Notes: a model not told the origin generated them from the letters alone. A stretch of DNA of 64,000 bases from Cronobacter dublinensis subsp. dublinensis LMG 23823 (GCF_001277235.1 NZ_CP012266.1:186001-250000); one strand, 5' to 3'; shown: positions 8,677 to 17,160, counted from the stretch's first letter. Made by a program: numbers and translations.

Positions 8677-9882
8677 TTACGCCGCATCGTCCTGTTTGGT
8701 TTTCGCGCTGGCGGCGGGCAGATCCGCTAACACGGACGTGAATTCCGGTGACGGCACCAGCGATTCGCGGGTTATCTCTTTAATCGATTTCGCGCCGGTC
8801 AGGGTCATCGCCACCCGCATCTCTTTTTCAATTAAATTCAACAGATTCGCCACGCCTTTCTCGCCGTGGGTCGCAAGCGCGTACAGATAGGCGCGGCCCA
8901 GCAAAACGCTGTCGGCGCCGAGCGCAATCATGCGCACCACGTCAAGGCCGTTGCGGATACCGCTGTCGGCGAGGATCGTAATATCGCCTTTCACCGCGTC
9001 GGCGATGGCGGGGAGGGCGCGGGCCGAGGAGAGCACGCCGTCCAACTGACGACCACCGTGGTTCGACACCACAATGCCGTCAGCGCCAAAGCGCACCGCG
9101 TCGCGCGCGTCTTCCGGGTCGAGGATGCCTTTAATCACCATCGGGCCATCCCAGAATTCGCGGATCCACTCCAGGTCTTCCCATGAAATAGACGGGTCGA
9201 AATTGTTCGCGAGCCAGCCGATGTAATCTTCAAGACCGGTCGGTTTGCCAAGGTAGGCCGAAATATTGCCGAGATCGTGCGGACGGCCATTCAGCCCGAC
9301 ATCCCAGGCCCACTGCGGGTGGGTGACGGCCTGCCAGTAGCGGCGCATGGCGGCATTGGCGCCGCTCATGCCGGAGTGGGCGTCGCGGTAACGCGCCCCG
9401 GGCGTCGGCATATCCACGGTAAACACCAGCGTTGAACAGCCCGCCGCTTTGGCGCGCTCCAGCGCGTTGCGCATAAAGCCGCGGTCGCGCAGCACGTAGA
9501 GCTGAAACCACATCGGGCGGTTGATGGCGGGGGCGACTTCTTCTATCGGGCAGACCGACACCGTAGAGAGCGTAAACGGAATGCCCTTCGCCGCCGCCGC
9601 CCGCGCGGCCTGCACTTCACCGCGCCGCGCGTACATACCGCACAGTCCGACCGGCCCGAGCGCCACCGGCATCGAGAGCGTCTCGTTAAAGAGCGTTGTC
9701 TCAAGGCTTAAATCCGCCATGTTTTTCAGCACGCGCTGGCGCAGCGCGACCTGCGAGAGATCGTCCACGTTGCGCCTGAGGGTGTATTCAGCGTAAGCGC
9801 CGCCGTCGATATAGTGGAACAGAAACGGCGGCAGGATACGCTGGGCCGCCGCGCGGTAGTCGCTGGCTGCGGAAATAATCAT
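8677..9882 (-). CDS. lldD: L-lactate dehydrogenase (quinone-linked, FMN)
   Basis: FMN-dependent, membrane-associated oxidase of L-lactate to pyruvate feeding electrons to quinones. It belongs to the alpha-hydroxyacid dehydrogenase family. It has 401 residues (E. coli 396) with an FMN-barrel and the active-site motif VSNHGGRQLDG plus the lower-barrel LADSGIRNGLD and ALGADSVLLGRA. ATG 9882 is chosen; it shares one base with the lldR stop (TGATG), indicating coupling. It is the last gene of lldPRD. Confidence 0.97.
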   Translation of the reverse strand: MIISAASDYRAAAQRILPPFLFHYIDGGAYAEYTLRRNVDDLSQVALRQRVLKNMADLSLETTLFNETLSMPVALGPVGLCGMYARRGEVQAARAAAAKGIPFTLSTVSVCPIEEVAPAINRPMWFQLYVLRDRGFMRNALERAKAAGCSTLVFTVDMPTPGARYRDAHSGMSGANAAMRRYWQAVTHPQWAWDVGLNGRPHDLGNISAYLGKPTGLEDYIGWLANNFDPSISWEDLEWIREFWDGPMVIKGILDPEDARDAVRFGADGIVVSNHGGRQLDGVLSSARALPAIADAVKGDITILADSGIRNGLDVVRMIALGADSVLLGRAYLYALATHGEKGVANLLNLIEKEMRVAMTLTGAKSIKEITRESLVPSPEFTSVLADLPAASAKTKQDDAA

Positions 9883-10667
9883 CAATCATTCTCCCTGGAA
9901 GGTTTCATTACATCGTCGGGCAGGCGGGTGACGCGCGCCTGGCGGGCGACATCTTCGTCAAGTTGTTTAATGGTGGCGTGGACAAAGCCGAGGTGGCGCA
10001 GCGCTGCTTTGCGGGCGCGCTCGGCATCGCCCGCCTCGATGGCCTCCAGCATCTCGCGGTGCTGGCCGGTGAGCTGGGCGAAAATGGGTTGCTGCTGATA
10101 CATGCGCTGGCGGCTTTCCATCACCGACGACTGCAACAGATCGAAAAAGCCGCGCATGGTCTGCAGCAGCACGACGTTATGCGAGGCTTCGGCAATGGCC
10201 AGATGAAAGCGCACGTCGGCCTGCGAGGCGAGATCCGGGTCGTCGCGCTCGGTAAATTGCAGCATCGCGTCAAAGCAGTAGCGCAGCTTTTCTTTGTCCT
10301 GGGCGGTGGCGCGTAGCGCCGCGTACCAGGCGGTGCTGGCCTCGATGGCGTGCCGCGCTTCTAAAATGTCGTAGCGATAACCCGGATCGTCGGCCATCAG
10401 GTTGCGGATGGGCTGAACGATGCGCTGTTCCGACCACGGCTCCAGCTGATAGCGCACAAAGGTGCCGCCGCCGCGACGGCTTATCAGCAGCCCGTCGCGG
10501 ATAAGTATTTGCAACGCCTCGCGCAGCGAGTTGCGCGAGACGCCAAGCTCCTGCGCCAGCTGCCGCTCCGCAGGCAGGCGCATTCCCGCTTCCAGGCCGC
10601 GCTCGGTGATAAGCGCGCGAATGCGCTCCACCAGATGGTCGGCCAGCCGTCGGGTCATTAATGTCAT
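9882..10667 (-). CDS. lldR: L-lactate operon regulator LldR
   Basis: GntR/FadR-subfamily regulator that represses or activates lldPRD depending on L-lactate. An N-terminal winged helix (about residues 5-70, ..ELGVSRNSLREALQ..) is followed by an all-helical ligand domain (FCD, about 90-235). It has 261 residues; E. coli LldR has 258. It is encoded inside the operon it controls, with 4-base overlap at the lldP stop and 1-base overlap at lldD. Two palindromes matching its operator are upstream of lldP. Confidence 0.95.
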   Translation of the reverse strand: MTLMTRRLADHLVERIRALITERGLEAGMRLPAERQLAQELGVSRNSLREALQILIRDGLLISRRGGGTFVRYQLEPWSEQRIVQPIRNLMADDPGYRYDILEARHAIEASTAWYAALRATAQDKEKLRYCFDAMLQFTERDDPDLASQADVRFHLAIAEASHNVVLLQTMRGFFDLLQSSVMESRQRMYQQQPIFAQLTGQHREMLEAIEAGDAERARKAALRHLGFVHATIKQLDEDVARQARVTRLPDDVMKPSREND

Positions 10668-12319
10668 GGGATCATCCAGGTAAAGTAGTAAGCCTGCAGC
10701 AGCGTAATCAGCCCCACCATGCAGGTAAACGCCAGGCTGTGCTTCACGGTGAAGCGGAACAGATCGGACTCTTTACCGACCAGCCCCACCGCTGCGCAGG
10801 CGATAGCGATAGACTGCGGCGAGATCATCTTGCCGGTTACGCCGCCGGTGGTGTTCGCCGCCACCATTAAAATATCCGAGACGCCGGTCTGCTGCGCGGC
10901 CGTCGCCTGAAGCGCCGCGAAGAGCGCGTTTGACGAGGTATCCGAGCCAGTCAGGAACACGCCGAGCCAGCCGAGGAACGGCGAGAAGAACGGAAACGCG
11001 CTGCCGGTGTGGGCGAGCGCCAGCGCCAGCGTTGACGACAGGCCGGAGTAGTTAGAAATAAACGCGAAGGCCAGTACCATGCCGATGGAGTAAATCGGCA
11101 GCGCCAGCTCTTTCATCGTCTGGCCGAAGGTTTCTACAGCGGCTTTCGGCTTCATGCGCAGCCAGATAATCGAGATGATGGCCGCCACGAAAATCGCGGT
11201 TCCGGTGGCGGAGAGCCAGTCGAATTTATACACGGCGGCATAAGAGGTGGCCTTCGCCACCACCGGCGGCATACGCGCCACCAGGCCATCCAGGTAGGGC
11301 ACCTGGACGTTAAACACCAGGTCTGCGAGCGGGCCGCCTTTAGCGAACAGCGCTTTAAACGGCGGGATGCTCCAGAGCGTAACCGTGGCGGTCAGGAACA
11401 GGAACGGCGACCAGGCGCGCACCACCTGGCCTGGCGTGTAATTTTTGCGCGCCAGCGTCTGATCCACCACCGAGGCGCCCATATCGCCGAAGCGGAAAAT
11501 GCGCACCGGCTTCCAGCGTTTGAGAAACAGCGTCAGACAGACCAGCGACACCAGCGACGAAATAATGTCCGGCAGCTCGGGGCCGATAAAGTTCGAGCTT
11601 AAATACTGGGCGATGGCGAACGAGCCGCCCGCCACCAGCACCGCAGGCCAGGTCTCTTTAATGCCGCGCCAGCCGTCCATAATCGCCATGATCCAGAACA
11701 GCACGATAATGGTCAGGAACGGCAACTGACGGCCCACCATCTGTCCAATCGCGAAGCTGTCGAGACCGGTCACCTGGCCTGCCACCAGAATCGGAATGCC
11801 CATCGCGCCAAACGCCACCGGCGCGGTATTCACAATCAGGCACAGGCCCGCGGCGTAGAGCGGGTTAAAGCCGAGCCCCACCAGCAGCGCGGCGGTGATC
11901 GCTACCGGCGCGCCGAAACCTGCTGCCCCTTCGAGAAATGCGCCGAATGAGAAGCCGACGATGAGCATTTGCAGGCGCTGGTCAGGCGTGATGGAAAGGA
12001 TTGACGAGCGGATAATGTCGAACTGCCCGGTTTTCACCGAGATTTTATAGACAAAGACCGCGGCGATAATAATCCAGGCAATCGGCCACAGGCCGTAGAA
12101 GAAGCCGTAGATGACGGACGCGAACGCGCGTTCCACCGGCATCTTATAGAAAAAGAGCGCCACCAGCAGCGCGATGACGACGGTGATTGTCGCCGCCATG
12201 TAGCCTTTCAGCTTGAGCTTAATGAGCGCGAAAAAGAAAAACAGGATCGGCAAAGCGGCTATCAGGCTTGAGAGCCAGATATTCCCTGCGGGATCGTAAT
12301 TCTGCTGCCAGAGCTGCAT
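10664..12319 (-). CDS. lldP: L-lactate permease
   Basis: Inner-membrane lactate:H+ symporter of the LctP family, with 12 or more hydrophobic segments. It has 551 residues from MQLWQQNYDPAGNIW, the same length as E. coli LldP. ATG 12319 has GGAG seven bases upstream; an upstream in-frame extension of 40 residues overlaps the operator region and is not conserved. It is the first gene of lldPRD. Confidence 0.96.
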   Translation of the reverse strand: MQLWQQNYDPAGNIWLSSLIAALPILFFFFALIKLKLKGYMAATITVVIALLVALFFYKMPVERAFASVIYGFFYGLWPIAWIIIAAVFVYKISVKTGQFDIIRSSILSITPDQRLQMLIVGFSFGAFLEGAAGFGAPVAITAALLVGLGFNPLYAAGLCLIVNTAPVAFGAMGIPILVAGQVTGLDSFAIGQMVGRQLPFLTIIVLFWIMAIMDGWRGIKETWPAVLVAGGSFAIAQYLSSNFIGPELPDIISSLVSLVCLTLFLKRWKPVRIFRFGDMGASVVDQTLARKNYTPGQVVRAWSPFLFLTATVTLWSIPPFKALFAKGGPLADLVFNVQVPYLDGLVARMPPVVAKATSYAAVYKFDWLSATGTAIFVAAIISIIWLRMKPKAAVETFGQTMKELALPIYSIGMVLAFAFISNYSGLSSTLALALAHTGSAFPFFSPFLGWLGVFLTGSDTSSNALFAALQATAAQQTGVSDILMVAANTTGGVTGKMISPQSIAIACAAVGLVGKESDLFRFTVKHSLAFTCMVGLITLLQAYYFTWMIP

Positions 12320-12385
12320 AGCGAGTCTCCTGCGGGCCGCAAAGCGTGCCGGAAGTCTGTGCTTCCTGTGGCGCGGATTTGTAAA

Positions 12386-12402
12386 AGTGGCCCAACCAAT
12401 GT
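12386..12402. promoter_or_regulatory. LldR operator, promoter-proximal
   Basis: AGTGGCCCAACCAATGT matches the LldR/FadR-type palindrome TTGGCCCTACCAA with few changes and lies about 67 bases upstream of the lldP start, corresponding to the downstream operator O2 of E. coli. Confidence 0.7.
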
Positions 12403-12430
12403 GTTGTTGTAGGGTGAATGACAACAAAAG

Positions 12431-12446
12431 GTTAACCATTTGTTAG
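12431..12446. promoter_or_regulatory. Candidate ArcA site, lldP promoter
   Basis: GTTAACCATTTGTTAG contains two GTTA(A/G) direct repeats 11 bases apart, the spacing of ArcA boxes. ArcA is known to repress lldPRD under anaerobiosis in E. coli. It lies between the two LldR operators. Confidence 0.5.
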
Positions 12447-12510
12447 TGTCGAGCAACAGGCTGGTTGCGGTTTTTTGGGGTTTTGTGAGAGGACGGCCAG
12501 TTTGTGAGGA

Positions 12511-12527
12511 AATTGGTAGGGCCAATA
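12511..12527. promoter_or_regulatory. LldR operator, distal
   Basis: AATTGGTAGGGCCAATA is, on the opposite strand, almost exactly the E. coli LldR operator core ATTGGCCCTACCAATT. It sits about 125 bases from the proximal operator, the arrangement proposed for LldR-mediated looping. Confidence 0.8.
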
Positions 12528-12694
12528 TGCAACTTTCAGAGAACGATAAATTTCGTGGAAGGCGTCTCGCAAAGCGGCAAAGTGTCTGGGTTTTTATGAC
12601 TGGCACCGCGTTATGCTTGCGCTGCGTTATTGTATTCAGCGCCGATAATCACAAGGAGAGAATTGAAAATGGAACCTTCGACGCCTACCCTGCA

Positions 12695-12715
12695 TGTACG
12701 GTTATTTACCGTACA
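12695..12715. promoter_or_regulatory. Perfect palindrome, likely toxin-antitoxin operator
   Basis: Arms TGTACGGT and ACCGTACA (8 bp, perfect) flank a 5-base TATTT spacer. It lies 31 bases before the antitoxin start, where autoregulating DUF1778 antitoxins bind. A possible -35 TTGAAA at 12663 lies upstream. The site falls inside an upstream in-frame extension of the antitoxin frame, which argues for the later start codon. Confidence 0.65.
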
Positions 12716-12746
12716 ACAAAACCGCTTTTTGTCAGGGGACTCGGTT

Positions 12747-13028
12747 ATGCCTGAGCCGTCGAAAAAAGACCGTCTGGAGTGTCGTCTCTCCACGGAGGAC
12801 AAAGCTGCTATTGAAGCGGCTGCCAGCCTCTCAAACACCAGCGTCTCGCAATTTATTGTCGATGCCGCTCGCGCTCGCGCCCGAGTCTTGCTTGAAGAAC
12901 ATCACCGTATTCGGTTAACGGAGCAGGGCTGGCATGCCGTTATGGCGGCGCTGGATAACCCACCCGCGTCAAACGAGAAACTCAAGCGTGCGTTTGAAAG
13001 CCTGGATAACGGTGAATTCTGGGAATGA
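12747..13028 (+). CDS. DUF1778 (TacA/AtaR-family) antitoxin
   Basis: Predicted antitoxin of a type II pair that neutralises the acetyltransferase toxin encoded next to it. It has 93 residues, the normal length for the family. The N-terminal half (KKDRLECRLSTEDKAAIEAA..) fits the ribbon-helix-helix DNA-binding fold of DUF1778, and the acidic/aromatic C-terminus ending NGEFWE fits the toxin-wrapping tail. I chose ATG 12747 with AGGGG upstream; earlier ATGs at 12630 and 12669 would put the palindrome inside the gene. Its stop overlaps the toxin start (ATGA). It is probably autoregulated through the 12695-12715 palindrome. Confidence 0.85.
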   Translation: MPEPSKKDRLECRLSTEDKAAIEAAASLSNTSVSQFIVDAARARARVLLEEHHRIRLTEQGWHAVMAALDNPPASNEKLKRAFESLDNGEFWE

Positions 13029-13552
13029 CGCTGAAGCGAGGCGTTTTTCCTTACACACCGGAGCACGGCTGGAAGACGGCGTCGTTCGACTGCGGCTGTG
13101 ACACACTGAATGGTTTTCTTCGCCAGCGCCTTGCAGTGCAGCAACAGCGCAATGTTCTGCGTGCGTATGTCGTGTTAACCAACGAGCCGGAGCCTGCGGT
13201 CGCTGGCTACTACACGCTGTCGGGCACCTCTTTCGAGAGGTCGCTGTTTGGCGATCGGAAGCGGCAGATCCCTTACGATAGGGCGCCATGCGTGTTACTG
13301 GGCAGGCTGGCGGTAGACAAAACACATGCGGGAAAGGCCATCGGGTCGATGCTGGTGGCGGATGCCGCGAGACGCGTTTATGACGTCGCTCGTGCGGTAG
13401 GCGTCTATGCGATGTTTGTGGAAGCGAAAGATGCGTACGCCGCACAGTTTTATCAGCAGCTCGGATTCCTGCAAGCAGAAAGTACCGACGGGCGACAGTG
13501 CCTGTTTTTTCCGATCAGAGCACTCGACGCGTTATTCACTACAACATCATAA
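13025..13552 (+). CDS. GNAT acetyltransferase toxin (TacT/AtaT-like)
   Basis: Predicted toxin of the Gcn5-related N-acetyltransferase fold; characterised relatives (TacT, AtaT, KacT) acetylate the amino group of charged tRNAs and stop translation. It has 175 residues. The acetyl-CoA-binding region is LGRLAVDKTHAGKAIGSML (about 92-110), and the C-terminal F-Y-x-x-L-G-F motif carries the expected catalytic Tyr143. It overlaps the antitoxin stop by 4 bases. The tRNA specificity cannot be read from sequence. It lies between lldP and yibL, neighbours of each other in E. coli, so the pair looks inserted. Confidence 0.85.
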   Translation: MTLKRGVFPYTPEHGWKTASFDCGCDTLNGFLRQRLAVQQQRNVLRAYVVLTNEPEPAVAGYYTLSGTSFERSLFGDRKRQIPYDRAPCVLLGRLAVDKTHAGKAIGSMLVADAARRVYDVARAVGVYAMFVEAKDAYAAQFYQQLGFLQAESTDGRQCLFFPIRALDALFTTTS

Positions 13553-13560
13553 GCAACGCG

Positions 13561-13582
13561 ACGGGCTGGTATACCAGCCCGT
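13561..13582. terminator. Perfect 22-bp palindrome between toxin gene and yibL
   Basis: ACGGGCTGGT and its exact complement ACCAGCCCGT flank two bases. It sits between two convergent stops (13552 and 13592) and probably forms a bidirectional transcript end, although there is no long T-run on either side. Confidence 0.6.
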
Positions 13583-13591
13583 GATGAATCC

Positions 13592-13954
13592 TTAAAACGC
13601 GCTTTTCGCAAAACCGGTCATTTCTTTCAGGCCCATTTCACGGCCCAGTTCGGTCATCGGATGCACGACCACCAGCCCGCGCACGCTTTTCTTCAGCTTG
13701 CCCATGTCGGCCTGTTCTTTTTTAGTAATAGGGCGTTTAAACGGCATCGCCATCAGCTTCTGAGCTTCTTTGCTGAGCTTATCGGTGCGCACCTCTTTCA
13801 GGCGTGCGATTTCCGCTTCAAGCGTGGTTATCTCCTGCTCAAGCTCGGCGTATTTGTCGGCGGCTTCGGTCAGGGAAACGGCGGCCTGCTGGTGACGTAA
13901 CGCGTCCAGGCGGTCGCTCAGGCGTTTGATTTCAGCTTTTTCGATTTCTTTCAT
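13592..13954 (-). CDS. yibL: Ribosome-associated protein YibL
   Basis: A 120-residue, mostly helical, charged protein nearly identical to E. coli YibL (also 120), which co-purifies with ribosomes; its precise role is unknown. Residues 1-65 have heptad-like helix content (KAEIKRLSDRLDALRHQQ..), followed by the conserved RGLVVVHPMTELGREMGLKEM segment split over residues 92-113. In E. coli yibL lies near mtlR and lldP, so its presence here beside lldPRD keeps that linkage although the block has moved. Confidence 0.93.
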   Translation of the reverse strand: MKEIEKAEIKRLSDRLDALRHQQAAVSLTEAADKYAELEQEITTLEAEIARLKEVRTDKLSKEAQKLMAMPFKRPITKKEQADMGKLKKSVRGLVVVHPMTELGREMGLKEMTGFAKSAF

Positions 13955-14035
13955 TTACAACGGACCATTAAAAAAGGGGGAGATTGCTGCAAAGGATACA
14001 CTATTGCGCGGGGCGAATGGAAAAACGGGGAAAAG

Positions 14036-14057
14036 TCTCCCGCCCGGAGGCGGGAGA
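14036..14057 (-). terminator. Hairpin downstream of glpK
   Basis: TCTCCCGCC, loop CGGA, GGCGGGAGA: a 9-bp perfect stem 28 bases past the glpK stop, followed on the minus strand by CTTTTCCCC. Likely the glpFK terminator. Confidence 0.7.
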
Positions 14058-14084
14058 AAAGGGGGAGACCAATGAGGTTAACGC

Positions 14085-15602
14085 TTACTCTTTGTCGTGC
14101 TCTTCCCAGGCCATCGCGCGTTTCACCGCTTTGCGCCAGCCTTCGTAGCGGTAGTTACGCTCGGTGGTTTCGATACCCGGACGGAACTCACGCTCAATCA
14201 CCGCTTTTTCCTGCAGCTCGTCCAGGTTCTGCCAGTAGCCGACTGCCAGACCTGCCAGATAGGCGGCGCCCAGCGCCGTGACTTCACGCACTTCCGGGCG
14301 CTCCACGCGGGTGCCGAGAATGTCAGACTGGAACTGCATCAGGAAGTTGTTGGCCACCGCGCCGCCGTCCACGCGCAGGGCGTGCAGACGAATGCCGGAG
14401 TCCGCCTGCATCGCTTCCAGCACGTCGCGGGTCTGGTAGGCGATAGATTCCAGGGTCGCGCGGATAATGTGGTTCGAGTTTACGCCGCGGGTCAGGCCGA
14501 AAATCGCGCCGCGGGCATACGGATCCCAGTACGGCGCGCCGAGACCGGTAAACGCCGGGACGACATACACGCCGTTGGTGTCTTTCACTTTGGTCGCGAA
14601 ATATTCGGAGTCAAACGCGTCGCTGATAAGCTTCATCTCGTCGCGCAGCCACTGAATGGACGCGCCTGCCATAAACACCGCGCCTTCAAGCGCGTAGTTC
14701 ACTTCGCCTTTCGGGCCGCAGGCGATAGTGGTCAGCAGACCGTGGGTGGACGCCACCGCTTTTTCGCCGGTGTTCATCAGCATAAAGCAGCCGGTGCCAT
14801 AGGTGTTTTTCGCCATCCCTTCCTTCACGCAGAGCTGACCGAACAGCGCCGCCTGCTGGTCGCCCGCGATACCGGCGATAGGAATACGGGTGCCGCCTTT
14901 ACCGCCGATGTTAGTCTGGCCATAAACTTCGGACGACTTACGCACCTGCGGCAGCATCGCGCGCGGGATATCCAGCGCGTCCAGCATTTTGTCATCCCAG
15001 TCGAGCTCGTGGATGTTGAACAGCATGGTGCGCGAGGCGTTGGTGTAGTCGGTGACATGCACGCGCCCCTGGGTCATTTTCCAGATAAGCCAGGTATCGA
15101 CGGTGCCGAACAGCAGCTCGCCGCGTTTGGCGCGCTCGCGAGAGCCTTCGACGTGGTCCAGGATCCATTTAACTTTGGTGCCGGAGAAGTACGGGTCGAT
15201 CACAAGGCCGGTCGTCTGGCGCACGTAATCTTCCATGCCGTCGCGCTTGAGCTTCTCGCAAATTTCCGAGGTGCGGCGACACTGCCAGACGATGGCATTG
15301 TGGATTGGCTTGCCGGTTTCACGCTCCCATACGATCGCGGTTTCGCGCTGGTTGGTGATGCCGATAGCGGCGATTTGATCGGAGCTGATGTCCGCCTTCG
15401 CGAGCGCTTCCACAAGTGTGGAGCTCTGGGATGCCCAGATCTCCATCGGGTCGTGTTCTACCCAGCCTGGACGCGGATAGATTTGTTCGAATTCACGCTG
15501 GGAGACGCTCACGATGTTCGCATCATGATCCATCACCACGGCGCGGGAGCTGGTCGTGCCCTGGTCGAGCGCAACGATATATTTTTTTTCTGGAGTCATC
15601 AT
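14085..15602 (-). CDS. glpK: Glycerol kinase
   Basis: FGGY-family kinase converting glycerol to sn-glycerol-3-phosphate, the regulated entry step of glycerol use. It has 505 residues including a start pair MM (E. coli 502). The phosphate loop DQGTTSSRA is at the N-terminus and the active-site region AGDQQAALFGQL is intact. GGGAT lies just before the tandem ATGs; either could be used. It follows glpF by 18 bases. In E. coli glpX follows glpK; here yibL does and glpX is absent. Confidence 0.97.
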   Translation of the reverse strand: MMTPEKKYIVALDQGTTSSRAVVMDHDANIVSVSQREFEQIYPRPGWVEHDPMEIWASQSSTLVEALAKADISSDQIAAIGITNQRETAIVWERETGKPIHNAIVWQCRRTSEICEKLKRDGMEDYVRQTTGLVIDPYFSGTKVKWILDHVEGSRERAKRGELLFGTVDTWLIWKMTQGRVHVTDYTNASRTMLFNIHELDWDDKMLDALDIPRAMLPQVRKSSEVYGQTNIGGKGGTRIPIAGIAGDQQAALFGQLCVKEGMAKNTYGTGCFMLMNTGEKAVASTHGLLTTIACGPKGEVNYALEGAVFMAGASIQWLRDEMKLISDAFDSEYFATKVKDTNGVYVVPAFTGLGAPYWDPYARGAIFGLTRGVNSNHIIRATLESIAYQTRDVLEAMQADSGIRLHALRVDGGAVANNFLMQFQSDILGTRVERPEVREVTALGAAYLAGLAVGYWQNLDELQEKAVIEREFRPGIETTERNYRYEGWRKAVKRAMAWEEHDKE

Positions 15603-15620
15603 TTTTATCCCGTAAATCGG

Positions 15621-16469
15621 TTACAGCGAAGCTTTCTGTTGTGCGCTGGCGGCAGAAGCTTTATCCGCTTCTTCCTCGCGTATGTCGCACGGTAAATGGC
15701 GGCCAATCAGTTTGCGGTAGCCGAACGCGCCAAGGGCTGCGCCCACCACAGGACCGAGCGCCGGCACCAGGAAGTAAGGAATGTCGCGACCGCCGGTGAA
15801 GGCGACATTGCCCCAGCCCGCGAGCCAGGCGAACGCCTTCGGTCCTAAATCGCGCGCCGGGTTCATGGCGAAGCCGGTCAGCGGGCCCATCGAGGCACCG
15901 ATAACCGCAATCAGCAGGCCAATCAGCAGCGGCGCCAGCGGGCCACGCGGAATACCGTTGCCATCATCACCCAGCGCCATAATGACGCCCATCAGAATAG
16001 CGGTAATGACCATTTCAACCGCAAACGCCTGCATCAGGTTGATATGCGGGTTGGGATAGGTGGAGAAAATACCGGCCAGATCGAGACTTTCGACGCTGCC
16101 GCGAACCATGTGGTGAGTCTGTTCGTAATCGAGAAAAAGATTGTAGTAAAGCCCGTAAACTAACGCCGCTGCGCAAAAGGCGCCGGCAAATTGAGAAAAG
16201 ATAAAAGGAACAACTTTGCGCCCGTCGAAACAGGCAAACAGCCACAACGCGATGGTTACCGCCGGGTTGAGATGCGCGCCGGAAACGCCTGCAGTCAGGT
16301 AGATGGCCATCGCCACGCCCAGACCCCAGATGATGCTGATTTCCCACTGTCCGAAACTGGCTCCTGCCACTTTCAGCGCCGCCACGCAGCCCACACCGAA
16401 GAAAATCAACAACCCGGTACCGAGGAATTCGGCGATGCACTGGCCTTTTAAGGTTGATGTTTGACTCAT
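15621..16469 (-). CDS. glpF: Glycerol uptake facilitator (aquaglyceroporin)
   Basis: Inner-membrane MIP-family channel for glycerol and other small polyols. It has 282 residues (E. coli 281) with six membrane spans and both half-helix motifs, NPA at Asn68 and NPAR at about 203. The selectivity-filter GNVAF and RD residues are present. It is the first gene of glpFK. Confidence 0.97.
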   Translation of the reverse strand: MSQTSTLKGQCIAEFLGTGLLIFFGVGCVAALKVAGASFGQWEISIIWGLGVAMAIYLTAGVSGAHLNPAVTIALWLFACFDGRKVVPFIFSQFAGAFCAAALVYGLYYNLFLDYEQTHHMVRGSVESLDLAGIFSTYPNPHINLMQAFAVEMVITAILMGVIMALGDDGNGIPRGPLAPLLIGLLIAVIGASMGPLTGFAMNPARDLGPKAFAWLAGWGNVAFTGGRDIPYFLVPALGPVVGAALGAFGYRKLIGRHLPCDIREEEADKASAASAQQKASL

Positions 16470-16620
16470 AATCGGGTCCTGAAGGCTAATTGATGATTAT
16501 TGTATGCATGGCGTCGAAGACGACCATGATGTCTTGTAGACATGGTGTTAACTTATCGTTAACGAACAAAAACGAGAAATATCGAAATTGAAATGTGTGT
16601 GTTACGTCAAGAAAATGAGC
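16470..16620 (-). promoter_or_regulatory. glpF control region with GlpR-like operators
   Basis: The sequence TTATCGTTAACGAACAA (16553-16569), followed by AACGAGAAATATCG, resembles tandem GlpR repressor operators (consensus built on ATGTTCG..CGAACAT). A CRP site is expected from E. coli, but I see only a weak candidate near 16590-16606. Bases 16621-16903 hold the zapB promoter and leader; I see no gene there. Confidence 0.55.
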
Positions 16621-16903
16621 GTTTTCGCGCTCGGCAGCGCGTTTTTCGGGCAGTGGAAAGTGAGAGCTGAATCATTTCATTAACTAACATGTTAACAATT
16701 TACCGCTTCGTGAAGCGAATACACTCGGTTTAGACTGAAAAAGCGCGCAAACCGCAATCCGTGCGGGTTGTCGCTGGACAGGGGCACAAGGGCTTCATAC
16801 AATCGGGACTAGTGTTGTGCGCACAGGTTACCTAAGGCGTCGCCGGGCACCGGGACGAGGATAGTCATCCATCAACGCCTTGCAATTCAGGAGAGGTAGT
16901 ACG

Positions 16904-17143
16904 ATGTCATTTGAAGTGTTTGAGAAACTGGAAGCGAAAGTACAGCAGGCTGTTGATACCATCACCCTGCTGCAGATGGAAATCGAAGAGCTGAAAGACA
17001 AGAACAATCATCTTGCTCAGGAAGTGCAGAACGCCCAGGGCAGCCGCGAAGCGCTGGAGCAGGAAAACCATCAGCTGCGTGAACAGCAGCATGTCTGGCA
17101 GGAACGCCTTCAGGCGCTGCTGGGTAAAATGGAAGAAGTGTGA
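16904..17143 (+). CDS. zapB: Cell division protein ZapB
   Basis: A small cytoplasmic coiled-coil protein that binds ZapA and links the FtsZ ring to the terminus region via MatP. It has 79 residues, with heptad repeats over almost its entire length (FEKLEAKVQQAVDTITLLQM..). ATG 16904 with AGGAGAGG upstream gives MSFEVFEKL as in E. coli; the longer frame from 16880 is not conserved. It is followed by a bidirectional terminator shared with rraA. Confidence 0.95.
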   Translation: MSFEVFEKLEAKVQQAVDTITLLQMEIEELKDKNNHLAQEVQNAQGSREALEQENHQLREQQHVWQERLQALLGKMEEV

Positions 17144-17160
17144 TTAACGCACTTTGATCC

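Noticed and set aside
14097..15695. 532-codon open frame opposite glpK
   Set aside because: Antisense shadow of a highly conserved GC-rich gene; composition (His, Arg, Val, Ala rich) fits a shadow and no family is recognised.
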